32,332 bases of DNA, taken from NCBI GenBank assembly GCA_004193325.1, contig SEDW01000006.1, forward strand, positions 1-32,332, written 5' to 3'. Source of the stretch: Pseudomonadota bacterium (GTDB lineage Bacteria > Bdellovibrionota_B > Oligoflexia > Oligoflexales > Oligoflexaceae). Each line of letters opens with the position of its first letter. Positions within the stretch are counted from its first letter, which is position 1. Position numbers and translations under genes: made by a program. Under the pieces are notes generated by a model that ran no database searches, was not told the DNA's origin, and saw only the letters and a list, made by a program, of their open reading frames with translations. Shown here piece after piece: positions 14,946 to 23,444 of this stretch.

Positions 14946-15878
14946 ATGCAAACGCTAGCCATGTTCCCTGGGCAAGGAAGCCAGTATGTGGGCATGGGGC
15001 AAAAGCTTTTAGAAGCTTTCCCCGCGACGAGAGCAACATTTGAAGAGGCAGAGGATGCTTCCAAGGTTGCTATTCGTCGTTTATGCCTCGAAGGCCCCGA
15101 AGACGAGCTAAAGCTCACCGCAAATACCCAGCCCTGTCTCCTCACAGTCAGCGTCGCCTATTGGCAAGTTCTCCGTGATGAACTCGGTCTTGATATTAAG
15201 CATTTTGCAGGGCACAGCCTTGGAGAATACTCAGCACTCGTTGCTGCCGGTAAACTCGATCTCGGTCGCGCCGCATTTCTCGTAAGACAACGTGGTGAAG
15301 CCATGCAACGAGCCGTTCCTGCCGGGATCGGATCGATGGCTGCTATCATGAAGATGCCGACCGATACTCTCGAGGCTCTTTGTCTCAAGCATTCCAGCAA
15401 CAATCAAAGCGTCGAACTCGCGAACTACAACAGTGACGCTCAACTTGTCGTTGCCGGGCACAAGGAAGCTGTAAAAGCCCTTTGCGCGGAAGCCTCGACA
15501 CTTGGCGCCCGTTGTATTGAATTGCCAGTGAGTGCCCCTTTTCATTCGAGCCTCATGCACCCTGCACGAAGCTACATGGAACCTCTTTTAAACGAGAGCA
15601 CCTTCCATTCGAATGAGAACGTCGTTATCCCGAACATCACGGCTTTCGATACCAAAGATTACGTGGCTCAGTTTTTGATCGAACAGATCGATGGCCCGGT
15701 TCGTTGGATTCAATCGATCGCCACCGCGCAAAGTCTCGGTCTGACCCGTTTCATTGAAATCGGTCCGGGCAAAGTCCTGAGCGGTCTCGTCAAACGCATC
15801 GTTCCCAAAGATGGGTTCGAAGTCATGGCGACCGATGACATCGAGGAAGCGATCGCAAGTCTTAAGCTCAACCCTTAA
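14946..15878 (+). CDS. fabD: Malonyl-CoA:ACP transacylase
   Basis: FabD moves malonyl from CoA to acyl carrier protein, feeding type II fatty-acid elongation in the cytosol. The ATG at 14946 gives 310 residues starting with the characteristic AMFPGQGSQYVGMGQ. The nucleophile is S91 in GHSLGEYSALVAAG, and the expected Arg/His region follows (RQRGEAMQRAVP; VSAPFHSSLMHPA with the catalytic His). The end, FIEIGPGKVLSGLVKRI, is typical. GGAGAG near the end of rpmF serves as SD. The frame can be extended upstream into rpmF, but family starts support 14946. The gene ends before a strong terminator. Confidence 0.97.
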   Translation: MQTLAMFPGQGSQYVGMGQKLLEAFPATRATFEEAEDASKVAIRRLCLEGPEDELKLTANTQPCLLTVSVAYWQVLRDELGLDIKHFAGHSLGEYSALVAAGKLDLGRAAFLVRQRGEAMQRAVPAGIGSMAAIMKMPTDTLEALCLKHSSNNQSVELANYNSDAQLVVAGHKEAVKALCAEASTLGARCIELPVSAPFHSSLMHPARSYMEPLLNESTFHSNENVVIPNITAFDTKDYVAQFLIEQIDGPVRWIQSIATAQSLGLTRFIEIGPGKVLSGLVKRIVPKDGFEVMATDDIEEAIASLKLNP

Positions 15879-15900
15879 GAGTTATATTAAAGATTCAAAC

Positions 15901-15936
15901 GCAAAAAGCCGCTTCGTCACTGAAGCGGCTTTTTGC
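15901..15936 (+). terminator. Strong terminator after fabD
   Basis: GCAAAAAGCCGCTTC (15901-15915) is a perfect inverted copy of GAAGCGGCTTTTTGC (15922-15936), six-base loop. The A-run/T-run symmetry allows use on both strands, so it could also stop leftward transcripts that pass the next hairpin. Confidence 0.92.
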
Positions 15937-15946
15937 TATTTCGATT

Positions 15947-15974
15947 GGAAGAATGAGGCTTCTTTCGAAGCCTC
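15947..15974 (-). terminator. Hairpin after the membrane Fe-S oxidoreductase gene
   Basis: GAGGCTTC (15955-15962) pairs with GAAGCCTC (15967-15974), making a GAAA tetraloop on the minus strand, nine bases after the stop at 15983. The following bases ATTCTTCC are only moderately U-rich. The symmetric fabD terminator beyond it may complete termination. Confidence 0.65.
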
Positions 15975-15982
15975 ACTTCTCA

Positions 15983-17977
15983 TTAGGTCAGGCTATTCGC
16001 CACGATCTCGGCAATGTCTTTGACATTGACGGTCGCTTCTTTGCCTTGCGATTTAATACCATCGTTCATCATCGTCATACAGAATGGGCAAGCCGTTGCA
16101 ATCGTCGTCGCACCGGTTGCGATCGCTTCTTTTGCACGGTTTTCGTTCACGCGCTCGCCGATAGTCTCTTCGAGCCACATACGACCACCACCAGCACCGC
16201 AGCAGAAGCCTTTTTCCTTGTTACGCGGCATCTCTGTGAGCTTGACACCAGGAACGTGAAGAAGCGACTTACGCGGCTCCTCGTAGACCTGGTTATGGCG
16301 ACCGAGGTAACAAGAGTCATGGAAGGTAACATCTTGAACCGCAGATTCTGCCGGAACTTCCGTCGACTTCACGCGGCCTGTTTTAACGAGGTCGGCAATG
16401 AGCTCACTGTGGTGAATAACTTCGGCTTTGAATCCAAAGTCAGGGTATTCGTTTTTAATCGTGTTAAAGCAGTGCGGGCAGCCGGTAACGATCTTTTTGA
16501 CGTTATACTTCTGCATCGTGCCGATGTTCTCTTGGATCTGCGCATCAGCCAGGTATTCGTTACCAAGGCGGCGGGCCGTATCCCCGTTACAACGTTCTTC
16601 AGTCCCAAGAATCGAGAAGCTGATGTCGGCTTTATTGAGAATCTTCGCGATCGACTTGGTAACGCCAGTGTAGCGGTCATCATAACTACCAGCACAGCCA
16701 ACCCAGAAGAGATACTCAACATCGCTTTTTTGAGCCATTGTTGTAACAGGCAGATCCTTGGCCCAGTCCGCGCGGTTGGCTGGACTGAAAGCCCATGGGC
16801 TACCGTTGTTTTCAAGGTTACGGAAAACGGCTTGAGCTTCCTCAGGGAAAGCGCCTTCCGTCATGGTCAGGTAACGCCGCATGTCGACGATAGCTGGAAT
16901 GTGTTCGATATAAAGAGGGCAGGCTTCCATACAGGCGCCGCAGGTTGTACACGACCAGAGTTCGTCCGGAGTCACGTAGCTGCCGCCGATAAGAGGGCGA
17001 TGTTCCGCTTCAGGAGTCGTCGTATGGTTGATGAGCGAGTACTTGATATCATGCATGATCTTGCGAGGATCAAGAGGCTTGCCCGTAACGTTCGCCGGAC
17101 AGACTTCGGTACAACGGCCGCACTCTACACAGGTGTACGAGTCGAGCAATTGTTTCCAGGTGAATTCTTCAGGCTTATGCACACCGAAAGATTCCGCGTT
17201 TTCGTCGAAGATCATAGGACGGAGACGACCGCGTTTGTGGTGGTTTCTAAAGAAAATGTTTGGCCATACCCAGATCAAATGCTGGTGCTTGGAGTAAGGC
17301 AGGAATGTCGTGAATCCGAAGAGAACAAAGCTATGAACCCAGAACATGCCCTTGTCGAACATCACCCAGTCGGTGACAGCGAAAGAGAACATCGAAGCCA
17401 GGGCATTGCCTACTGGAACGGCACTGGCAGGAACGAGACCAGCCTGAGCGCGTGATCCAACGAGAACAAGCGAAGTGAAGACGAGAGCGGCGATGAAGAT
17501 AAGAACATACATCGCATCCACTCGAGACGCCTTTTCGAGACCCTGAAAACGCTTGGGAGGAAAGGTAAGGCGACGGACGATCGCAAAGATGATGGCAGCC
17601 AGAACGATAAAGTTACCGAAATCCTGCGACCAGAGGAATGCGTGATAGACCTTGGAATCTTCGCCAAGCAAATGACCCAGGTGCATGAAAGGGAAAATAC
17701 CTGAGATCAGGAGTTCCGCTGTACCTAGCGAAACGATAATGAATCCCCAAAAAATGAAGGCATGCATGATGCCTGCGAGGGGATCACGAAACATCTTTTG
17801 CTGAATAAAGCCGAAACTAAAAAGTTCGGTCAATCGGCGCGGGATATTGGTGAGGCGGTTTTCCTCTTTGCCTTTTCCATATTCAAATCGGCGCCAGATT
17901 TTGAGAAGGTTCTTCCCAAAAAAGCCGAATGTGGCAACGACTAAGATAAAGTAGATAATGTTCGGTAAGTAGCTCAC
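15983..17977 (-). CDS. Membrane-bound HdrD-like Fe-S oxidoreductase (EtfD-like)
   Basis: This 664-residue protein joins an N-terminal membrane part (about six hydrophobic segments within residues 1-245, resembling NarI-type cytochrome b subunits), a dicluster ferredoxin part with C283/C286/C289/C293 (CVECGRCTEVCP) and C343/C346/C349/C353 (CTTCGACMEACP), and two heterodisulfide-reductase-type Cys-rich (CCG) domains (ERCNGDTARR...TGCPHCFN; HDSCYLGRHN...FCCGAGGG). In other bacteria such proteins pass electrons from an electron-transfer flavoprotein or a dehydrogenase to the quinone pool; EtfD is the closest functional label I can propose. The start is a GTG (17977) seven bases after GGGAG; no ATG occurs near the N-terminus. 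It is encoded alone: no etfAB or acyl-CoA dehydrogenase genes are in the window. Electron donor is inferred, not shown. Confidence 0.88.
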   Translation of the reverse strand: MSYLPNIIYFILVVATFGFFGKNLLKIWRRFEYGKGKEENRLTNIPRRLTELFSFGFIQQKMFRDPLAGIMHAFIFWGFIIVSLGTAELLISGIFPFMHLGHLLGEDSKVYHAFLWSQDFGNFIVLAAIIFAIVRRLTFPPKRFQGLEKASRVDAMYVLIFIAALVFTSLVLVGSRAQAGLVPASAVPVGNALASMFSFAVTDWVMFDKGMFWVHSFVLFGFTTFLPYSKHQHLIWVWPNIFFRNHHKRGRLRPMIFDENAESFGVHKPEEFTWKQLLDSYTCVECGRCTEVCPANVTGKPLDPRKIMHDIKYSLINHTTTPEAEHRPLIGGSYVTPDELWSCTTCGACMEACPLYIEHIPAIVDMRRYLTMTEGAFPEEAQAVFRNLENNGSPWAFSPANRADWAKDLPVTTMAQKSDVEYLFWVGCAGSYDDRYTGVTKSIAKILNKADISFSILGTEERCNGDTARRLGNEYLADAQIQENIGTMQKYNVKKIVTGCPHCFNTIKNEYPDFGFKAEVIHHSELIADLVKTGRVKSTEVPAESAVQDVTFHDSCYLGRHNQVYEEPRKSLLHVPGVKLTEMPRNKEKGFCCGAGGGRMWLEETIGERVNENRAKEAIATGATTIATACPFCMTMMNDGIKSQGKEATVNVKDIAEIVANSLT

Positions 17978-18133
17978 CTGCGTGCTCCCTTGACGTATGC
18001 TGTTTCCTAGGACGGGACTTCTACTGACGTGTTGATCAATGGTCCAAAATATAGAGAGCTTACGCGCTTGTCGAGGATGAAGCGTAAAAAATAGAAGGTT
18101 CTTTGCTTCATTATTGCGTGGCTTATGCGGCAG

Positions 18134-18520
18134 TTAAGGTGTTTCGCGCCGATCTTGTGCAGCAAAACGCCTTTTATCCTGAATTTTGAGACGACTAAAA
18201 GCTTTTTGAAAAGCATTCTCACTTTGGTAAGCCTGAATCATCATCCGGTGCGTTTCAAACTGAACACGTGCCTCCAGGCCTTCTCCAAGCACCGCGATAT
18301 ACTGGTCAAGCTTTGCAAGATAATCGGGATGAGTCAGAGCCTCCCGATCCCCTTGAGCCCCTTTATTCCCAGCAGATTTCTTAATGCTTCTTAGAACTTG
18401 AGGAAAGAGTTCCGCCAGACGCGCGGCCACCTGCAGACTCTGGCGACTCTGTTGAGCATGTCGCCTCGCCCGTTCGGCAAGTTCGTCTGGATGAAAATTG
18501 CGTTTTCTCTCTTGCTGCAT
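18134..18520 (-). CDS. Hypothetical basic, helical protein, 128 aa
   Basis: An ATG at 18520 follows AGGAG with five bases between. The protein is rich in Arg, Gln and Ala, has no cysteines, no signal peptide and no membrane segment, and should be largely alpha-helical with possible coiled-coil stretches (PDELAERARRHAQQSRQSLQ; QYIAVLGEGLEARVQFETHR). I recognise no domain. The good ribosome site and a codon pattern like its neighbours argue that it is real. It lies alone between the divergent Fe-S regulator and the leftward oxidoreductase, 156 bases upstream of the latter's start, and points towards it, so cotranscription with that gene is possible. Confidence 0.65.
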   Translation of the reverse strand: MQQERKRNFHPDELAERARRHAQQSRQSLQVAARLAELFPQVLRSIKKSAGNKGAQGDREALTHPDYLAKLDQYIAVLGEGLEARVQFETHRMMIQAYQSENAFQKAFSRLKIQDKRRFAAQDRRETP

Positions 18521-18621
18521 CGGCTCTCCTGTACTAACTGATTCTAGTGCAAAATCCGCCTTTGAGCTAGACCCGATATCCAGTCAATTTGCTCTTAATC
18601 CCCTGTAAAACATCTAGAAAA

Positions 18622-18655
18622 AAAATGTTGATAGATTTAGTAGACATTTTATCTT
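18622..18655 (+). promoter_or_regulatory. Promoter and candidate operator of the suf operon
   Basis: TTGATA (18628-18633) and TATCTT (18650-18655) with 16 bases between form a plausible sigma-70 promoter. It is spanned by the inverted repeat AAAATGT (18622-18628) - N15 - ACATTTT (18644-18650). A dimeric Rrf2 regulator bound there would cover the -35 and the spacer, suggesting autorepression of the operon. The site is about 70 bases before the regulator's GTG. Confidence 0.5.
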
Positions 18656-18724
18656 AGAGTTGCGAAATGTATAGCTTTCCGCTAAACATTGGCTCGCTTG
18701 TTCGCATATTTAAGGAGACGGTTT

Positions 18725-19231
18725 GTGAATCTGACATCGCGCAGCCGTTATGCTCTGAAAATTATGCTGGATCTCGCGCACAGACGAGACGAACCGCTCG
18801 TCCGAAGGCTCGAAATCGCCTCTCGTCAAGGTATCCCCTCCAAGTATTTGGATCAGATCCTCATACGTCTGCGCCGTGCGGATTTAGTGGAGAGTGTGCG
18901 TGGCCGTACCGGTGGTTATCGCATCGGTCGTGAGATCAACCAAATCAGCGTTTGGGAAGTTTTTCGAGCGGTTGAAGACGGTATATATCCCGTGGAATGT
19001 GTCGACGAACATCACGGTTGTGAATTTATGCAAAGCTGTGCTGCGGTCGAACCCTGGCAAATCATCTTTGATGCCATGCGCAAGTGCCTCGAAAGCATGA
19101 GTCTTATGGACTTCGAGACTCGATTCGGTAACGGCCAGAAAAATACCCTCAGCGATGGGGTGCAGGAATGCCGACAAGGAAGAGAGCCTTTCCGTGCTCT
19201 AACGGAAGAACTCTCTAGCGGCCTGATCTAA
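18725..19231 (+). CDS. Rrf2-family Fe-S regulator (IscR-like) of the suf operon
   Basis: The start is a GTG at 18725 directly after AAGGAG (seven bases), giving 168 residues beginning [18 protein letters not shown], which matches the family's N-terminus; the longer frame from a TTG at 18689 adds an Arg-rich stretch without support. The winged helix-turn-helix occupies about residues 1-75 ([27 protein letters not shown]). The [2Fe-2S] ligand cysteines are C92, C99 and C105, close to IscR's C92/C98/C104 but with six instead of five residues in the first interval. IscR-type proteins sense cellular Fe-S status and control assembly genes. It is the first gene of the operon, 25 bases before sufB, so it very probably controls that operon. 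Confidence 0.9.
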   Translation: MNLTSRSRYALKIMLDLAHRRDEPLVRRLEIASRQGIPSKYLDQILIRLRRADLVESVRGRTGGYRIGREINQISVWEVFRAVEDGIYPVECVDEHHGCEFMQSCAAVEPWQIIFDAMRKCLESMSLMDFETRFGNGQKNTLSDGVQECRQGREPFRALTEELSSGLI

Positions 19232-19256
19232 CTCTATAAAATCCCTGGAGCTAGTA

Positions 19257-20705
19257 ATGATGACTGATAATGGAATCACCAACTCAATCGCGCAAAGCGA
19301 ATATAAATTTGGATTCGTCAGCGATGTCGAAACTGAAGAGTTTCCGCGCGGCCTGAGCGAGGACATTGTCCGTCGCATTTCAGCGATCAAAAATGAGCCT
19401 GAGTTTGTCCTCGAGTTTCGTCTCAAGGCCTACCGTCACTGGCTTACTCTTAAAGAACCCAAATGGGCTCTCGTCAACTATCCAGAAATCGACTTTCAAG
19501 CGATCCAATACTATTCCGCGCCGAAAAACAAAGGCGACGGTCCTAAAAGTCTGTCGGACATCGATCCTGAACTTTTGGAGACCTTTAAACGACTTGGCAT
19601 TCCGCTGGGTGAACAGCAACGTATTACAGGTGTTGCTGTCGACGTGGTCTTTGACTCCGTGTCCCTTGGTACGAGCCACCAGGCCGAACTCGACGAGCAT
19701 GGCATCATCTTCTGTAGCCTTTCGGAAGCGATTCAAAAGCATCCTGAGCTCGTGAAGAAATACCTCGGCAAAGTCGTTCCCTATAAAGACAACTACTACG
19801 CGACGCTTAACTCAGCTGTCTTCACTGATGGCTCGTTCTGCTATATTCCCAAAGGCGTTCGTTGCCCTCTCGATCTCAGCACGTATTTCCGCATCAACGC
19901 AGCCGGCACCGGTCAGTTCGAAAGAACTCTTCTCATCGCCGATTCTGACTCCTATGTCAGCTATCTCGAGGGCTGCACAGCGCCTCAGCGTGACGAGAAC
20001 CAACTGCATGCGGCCGTGGTTGAGCTCATCGCCATGGACAATGCCCAAATCAAATACTCCACCGTTCAAAACTGGTACGCGGGCAACGCGGAAGGCAAGG
20101 GCGGCATCTATAACTTCGTGACGAAACGTGGTCTTTGCCAAGGCAAAAACTCGCGCATCTCCTGGACTCAGGTTGAAGCTGGATCGTCTATCACCTGGAA
20201 ATATCCAAGCTGTATCCTCCAGGGCGATGGTTCGCGCGGTGAGTTCTACTCAGTGGCGTTGACCAACAACAAGATGCAGGCCGACACCGGAACGAAGATG
20301 ATTCACATCGGCAAGAACACGAGAAGCCGGATTATTTCCAAAGGCATTTCGGCTGAAGAGTCCTCGAACAGCTACCGTGGTCTCGTCAAGATCATGCCCT
20401 CGGCCGAAGGCGCAAGGAATCACTCACAGTGTGACTCTCTGCTAGTCGGCGACAAGTGTAGCGCCAATACCTATCCCTATATCGAAGTGAAGAATAATAC
20501 GGCCGTCATCGAGCACGAGGCGACAACTTCGAAGATCAGCACCGAACAAATCTTCTACCTCAAATCTCGAGGACTGGAAGAGGAGCAGGCGATCGGTCTT
20601 CTTTTGAACGGCTTCTGCAAGGAAGTCTTCAAGGAGCTCCCGCTGGAGTTCTCAGTTGAAGCGGTAAAGCTTCTTGAAATGAAGCTCGAAGGCAGCGTCG
20701 GTTAA
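19257..20705 (+). CDS. sufB: Fe-S cluster assembly protein SufB
   Basis: SufB is the scaffold subunit of the SufBCD complex on which clusters are built in the cytosol. The 482-residue protein matches along its length: [17 protein letters not shown], the conserved [38 protein letters not shown], the beta-helix core with [22 protein letters not shown] (part), [20 protein letters not shown] (part), and the C-terminal [15 protein letters not shown]392 aligns, counting from the shared C-terminus, with the functionally important C405 of E. coli SufB. The ending [22 protein letters not shown] is typical. Two consecutive ATGs (19257, 19260) follow GGAG; either could be used. It is 40 bases upstream of sufC. 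Confidence 0.96.
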   Translation: MMTDNGITNSIAQSEYKFGFVSDVETEEFPRGLSEDIVRRISAIKNEPEFVLEFRLKAYRHWLTLKEPKWALVNYPEIDFQAIQYYSAPKNKGDGPKSLSDIDPELLETFKRLGIPLGEQQRITGVAVDVVFDSVSLGTSHQAELDEHGIIFCSLSEAIQKHPELVKKYLGKVVPYKDNYYATLNSAVFTDGSFCYIPKGVRCPLDLSTYFRINAAGTGQFERTLLIADSDSYVSYLEGCTAPQRDENQLHAAVVELIAMDNAQIKYSTVQNWYAGNAEGKGGIYNFVTKRGLCQGKNSRISWTQVEAGSSITWKYPSCILQGDGSRGEFYSVALTNNKMQADTGTKMIHIGKNTRSRIISKGISAEESSNSYRGLVKIMPSAEGARNHSQCDSLLVGDKCSANTYPYIEVKNNTAVIEHEATTSKISTEQIFYLKSRGLEEEQAIGLLLNGFCKEVFKELPLEFSVEAVKLLEMKLEGSVG

Positions 20706-20745
20706 GTTAACAGTCAGTCAAGTCAGTCGGGAGATAGAATCCTTT

Positions 20746-21498
20746 ATGCTACATATCGAAAATCTACATGTGCGCGTCGATGAAAAAGAAGTCCTCAAGG
20801 GCCTCAACCTTCATATCAAAGCCGGAGAAGTCCATGCAATCATGGGACCCAACGGTAGCGGTAAGAGCACACTTTCCAAAGTCATCGCGGGCCATCCTGA
20901 GTACACCGTGACCTCTGGCTCCATTACTTATGACGTCAACTTCAGACCCAAAGATATTCTCGCTATGGAACCGGATGAACGAGCGCGTAACGGCCTCTTC
21001 CTCGCCTTCCAATATCCAGTCGAGATCCCAGGTATTCCTAACGTTGAATTCCTTCGTGCGGCTTTCAACGCGGTTTGTAAACATCAGGGCGTTGACCCGA
21101 TGGAAACGAAAGCTTTCGAAGCTTTCGTTCGCGAAAAAGCCAAGATGCTCGAAATCGATTCGAGTTTTCTCGACCGCGAACTCAACGTCGATCTATCGGG
21201 TGGCGAGAAGAAGAGAAACGAAATTCTTCAGATGGCCGTTCTCAACCCAAGACTCGCTCTTTTGGATGAAACCGATTCGGGCCTCGATGTCGATTCTCTC
21301 CGCATCGTTTCTGAAGGTGTGAACAAACTTAAGACGGAAGATAACGCGATCGTCATGATCACGCACTATCACCGTATTCTGAATTACATCAGACCTGATT
21401 ATGTTCACGTTCTGGCCGAAGGCCGTATCGTTCGCTCGGGAGACGTATCACTTGCTCTTGAGATCGAAGAACGCGGTTACGACTGGCTCCTGAACTAA
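20746..21498 (+). CDS. sufC: Fe-S assembly ATPase SufC
   Basis: SufC is the ABC-type ATPase of the SufBCD scaffold complex; it is cytosolic, not a transporter. The 250-residue protein shows Walker A GPNGSGKST (34-42), the Q-loop FLAFQYPVEIPGIPN, the SufC-specific variant of the ABC signature LSGGEKKRNEILQM (from 150), Walker B LALLDETDSGLD with D174/E175, and the His switch ITHYHRIL. The ATG at 20746 follows GGGAG. It stands between sufB and sufD with short gaps (40 and 13 bases), consistent with one transcript and stoichiometric expression. Confidence 0.97.
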   Translation: MLHIENLHVRVDEKEVLKGLNLHIKAGEVHAIMGPNGSGKSTLSKVIAGHPEYTVTSGSITYDVNFRPKDILAMEPDERARNGLFLAFQYPVEIPGIPNVEFLRAAFNAVCKHQGVDPMETKAFEAFVREKAKMLEIDSSFLDRELNVDLSGGEKKRNEILQMAVLNPRLALLDETDSGLDVDSLRIVSEGVNKLKTEDNAIVMITHYHRILNYIRPDYVHVLAEGRIVRSGDVSLALEIEERGYDWLLN

Positions 21499-21511
21499 GA
21501 GGAAGTATTTG

Positions 21512-22777
21512 ATGACGGCTCAATTTCATACAGCATTTCAAGACTTCGTAGCGGACGCTCAGTGGACTCCGGCTTGGCTCAAAGGCCTCAGACAGAGATC
21601 CTACGATCGTTTCGTGGAGCAGGGCCTACCGACCCGCCAGGACGAAAACTGGAAATATACCAGCACCCGCTCGCTCTCAGAAGCCAGCTTTGGTCTGAGT
21701 CGCAAGACCGAGATCAGCAATATCGTTGTGGATCGTCTTTCTGTGAAAGATTCGAGCCGCATCGTCTTTGTGAACGGCGCCTACAAGAGTGAACTCTCGA
21801 TTCTCCCCGACGACATTGAAGTCTCGGCGCTGAATGATGTGCTCGATGATGATCAGGATTTGATTCAGCCGCTCTTCGATGAAGAAGGCGATAGCTTCAC
21901 AGCTTTGAATCAGGCTTTCTTCTCGACCGGCGTCATGGTTCGGGTCAAGAAAAATTCAATCGTAAAAAAACCTCTGCAGCTTCTCTTCGTTCAATCGGTT
22001 GAAGATGCACCGTCGATGGTCAGCCCGCGTAATATCGTCTTCGTTGAAGGCGGCGCTCAGGTCAAGATCATCGAAAGTCACTTTGGACAGACGAAGAACT
22101 TTACCAACGCTGTGACCGATGTCTTTGTTAAAGATGCAGCACACTGCCAGTATATTCTCGAGCGCTCGATCGGCAACGAAACGCGTTACGTGAGCAAACA
22201 TTGTTTTCACATCGGCCGTGATGCCCAGGTCGAGACCTTTAACCTGGCCCTCGGCGGACGCCTCAACCGCAGCCATCTCGAATTCCGCCTGAACGCCCCT
22301 GGCGCCTATGCGAAACTTGATGGTCTCTATATCGCTCGTGATGACAATCACATCGATAACGTAACTGAAGTCATGCACCTGTCCCATCACACCAATAGCG
22401 CTCAGCTCTATAAAGGTGTGTTGGAAGGCAAAAGCCGCGCAGTCTTCAACGGCCGAATCACAATCGTCAAAGACGCTCAGCAGGTCGATGCTCAGCAGCT
22501 TAATAAAAATCTCCTGATGAGTCCTGATGCTGAAGTCGACAGTCGGCCTCAACTTGCAATCGATGCCAACGATGTTAAATGCTCGCATGGGGCAACCATC
22601 GGGCAGATCGATGCTCAGGAACTCTTCTATCTTCAAAGCCGATGCATCTCCCGGGAAGACGCCAAGCGCATGCTTGCCACTGCCTTTATCGGGGACGTCG
22701 TGGGTCGTATCAGTGGCACTCATTTTACAAAACATGTGCAGGATGTTCTGCAAAGTTTTGGAGGCGCACGAAATTGA
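21512..22777 (+). CDS. sufD: Fe-S cluster assembly protein SufD
   Basis: SufD is a SufB paralogue that dimerises with SufB and binds SufC; it is needed for iron entry to the scaffold. The ATG at 21512 gives 421 residues and follows GAGGAAG; a TTG one codon earlier is also in frame but less likely. Family features: QDENWKYTSTRSL (the usual 'W-(K/R)-Y-T' near the N-terminus), IVFVNG, the beta-helical core, AHCQYILERSIG, the C-terminal run DVKCSHGATIGQIDAQELFYLQSRCISREDAKRMLA (part), which includes the conserved Cys/His of SufD (C and H in VKCSHGAT). It is followed after 29 bases by nfu in the same operon. Confidence 0.96.
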   Translation: MTAQFHTAFQDFVADAQWTPAWLKGLRQRSYDRFVEQGLPTRQDENWKYTSTRSLSEASFGLSRKTEISNIVVDRLSVKDSSRIVFVNGAYKSELSILPDDIEVSALNDVLDDDQDLIQPLFDEEGDSFTALNQAFFSTGVMVRVKKNSIVKKPLQLLFVQSVEDAPSMVSPRNIVFVEGGAQVKIIESHFGQTKNFTNAVTDVFVKDAAHCQYILERSIGNETRYVSKHCFHIGRDAQVETFNLALGGRLNRSHLEFRLNAPGAYAKLDGLYIARDDNHIDNVTEVMHLSHHTNSAQLYKGVLEGKSRAVFNGRITIVKDAQQVDAQQLNKNLLMSPDAEVDSRPQLAIDANDVKCSHGATIGQIDAQELFYLQSRCISREDAKRMLATAFIGDVVGRISGTHFTKHVQDVLQSFGGARN

Positions 22778-22806
22778 GCGAGTTAAACACAGCGAAGGAG
22801 TCCAAG

Positions 22807-23373
22807 ATGGACGTTAAGATGATGGTGCAGCCTACGCCCAATCCTTATGCTAAAAAAATCATTGTGAATTACGACGTGAAAACGGTCGGCAAAATCACTT
22901 TCTCAAATCCCGAGGACTGTGCCCACATTCCTTTGGCAAAGGCCCTATTCGAGCTGAAGAGTGTCACTCAGGTCCACTTCTTCGAAAACGCGATTACGAT
23001 CACCGTCGACGGCTCGATCTCCTGGGATGATGTCCTCGAAGAAGGGCGTCGTTTGATCAAAGCGCTCCTCCCTAATCACGAAGCCGAGTTTCTCTCTCCG
23101 GATGAGAAGCGCCGCACCGAGATGAGCCCAGAGCTTCAGCAGATCGAAGCGATACTCGACCGCACGATTCGCCCCGCCCTCCAGGGTGATGGTGGCGATC
23201 TCCAGGTCTTGAGCCTCGAAGGCAACTACCTGACGATTCGTTACGAAGGCGCCTGCGGCACCTGCCCAAGCAGTGTTACGGGTACGCTCTCGGCCATGCA
23301 GAATATTCTCAGAGCTGAGTTTAATCCTGAGATTGAGATTATTCCCCTGCAAGAGGAAGAGGCTGCGAACTAA
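22807..23373 (+). CDS. Nfu-type Fe-S scaffold/carrier protein
   Basis: The ATG at 22807 follows AAGGAG (seven bases) and gives 188 residues. Residues about 5-95 match the Nfu N-terminal domain (MVQPTPNPYAKKI, TFSNPEDCAHIPLAKALFEL) and residues about 106-178 the NifU C-terminal-like domain with the cluster-binding C150-G-T-C153-PSS motif and IRPALQGDGGDLQVL. Nfu proteins accept or carry [4Fe-4S] clusters to target enzymes. The longer frame reading through sufD's end was rejected because it destroys the family N-terminus. It closes the regulator-sufBCD operon and is followed by a strong terminator. SufS, SufE or SufU are not found in this operon. Confidence 0.93.
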   Translation: MDVKMMVQPTPNPYAKKIIVNYDVKTVGKITFSNPEDCAHIPLAKALFELKSVTQVHFFENAITITVDGSISWDDVLEEGRRLIKALLPNHEAEFLSPDEKRRTEMSPELQQIEAILDRTIRPALQGDGGDLQVLSLEGNYLTIRYEGACGTCPSSVTGTLSAMQNILRAEFNPEIEIIPLQEEEAAN

Positions 23374-23392
23374 GGTTTGCTACTCTTCAAAT

Positions 23393-23433
23393 CAAAAAGC
23401 CTGTCGCTCTTTTTCGAGTGACAGGCTTTTTGT
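23393..23433 (+). terminator. Strong terminator after the suf operon
   Basis: CAAAAAGCCTGTCGCTC (23393-23409) pairs with GAGTGACAGGCTTTTTG (around 23416-23432), one G.T wobble. The T-run on the plus strand and the A-run on the left arm let it act in both directions; the convergent lipoprotein gene ends at 23445. Confidence 0.9.
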
Positions 23434-23444
23434 TTTGGGTGGAG

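Noticed and set aside
15953-17455. A 500-residue open frame on the plus strand opposite the Fe-S oxidoreductase
   Set aside because: It is the antisense of a strongly conserved protein, has no ribosome site or family features, and arises from codon bias of the real gene.
18689-18724. TTG start adding 12 residues to the Rrf2 regulator
   Set aside because: The GTG at 18725 has AAGGAG at ideal spacing and matches the family N-terminus; the extension has neither.
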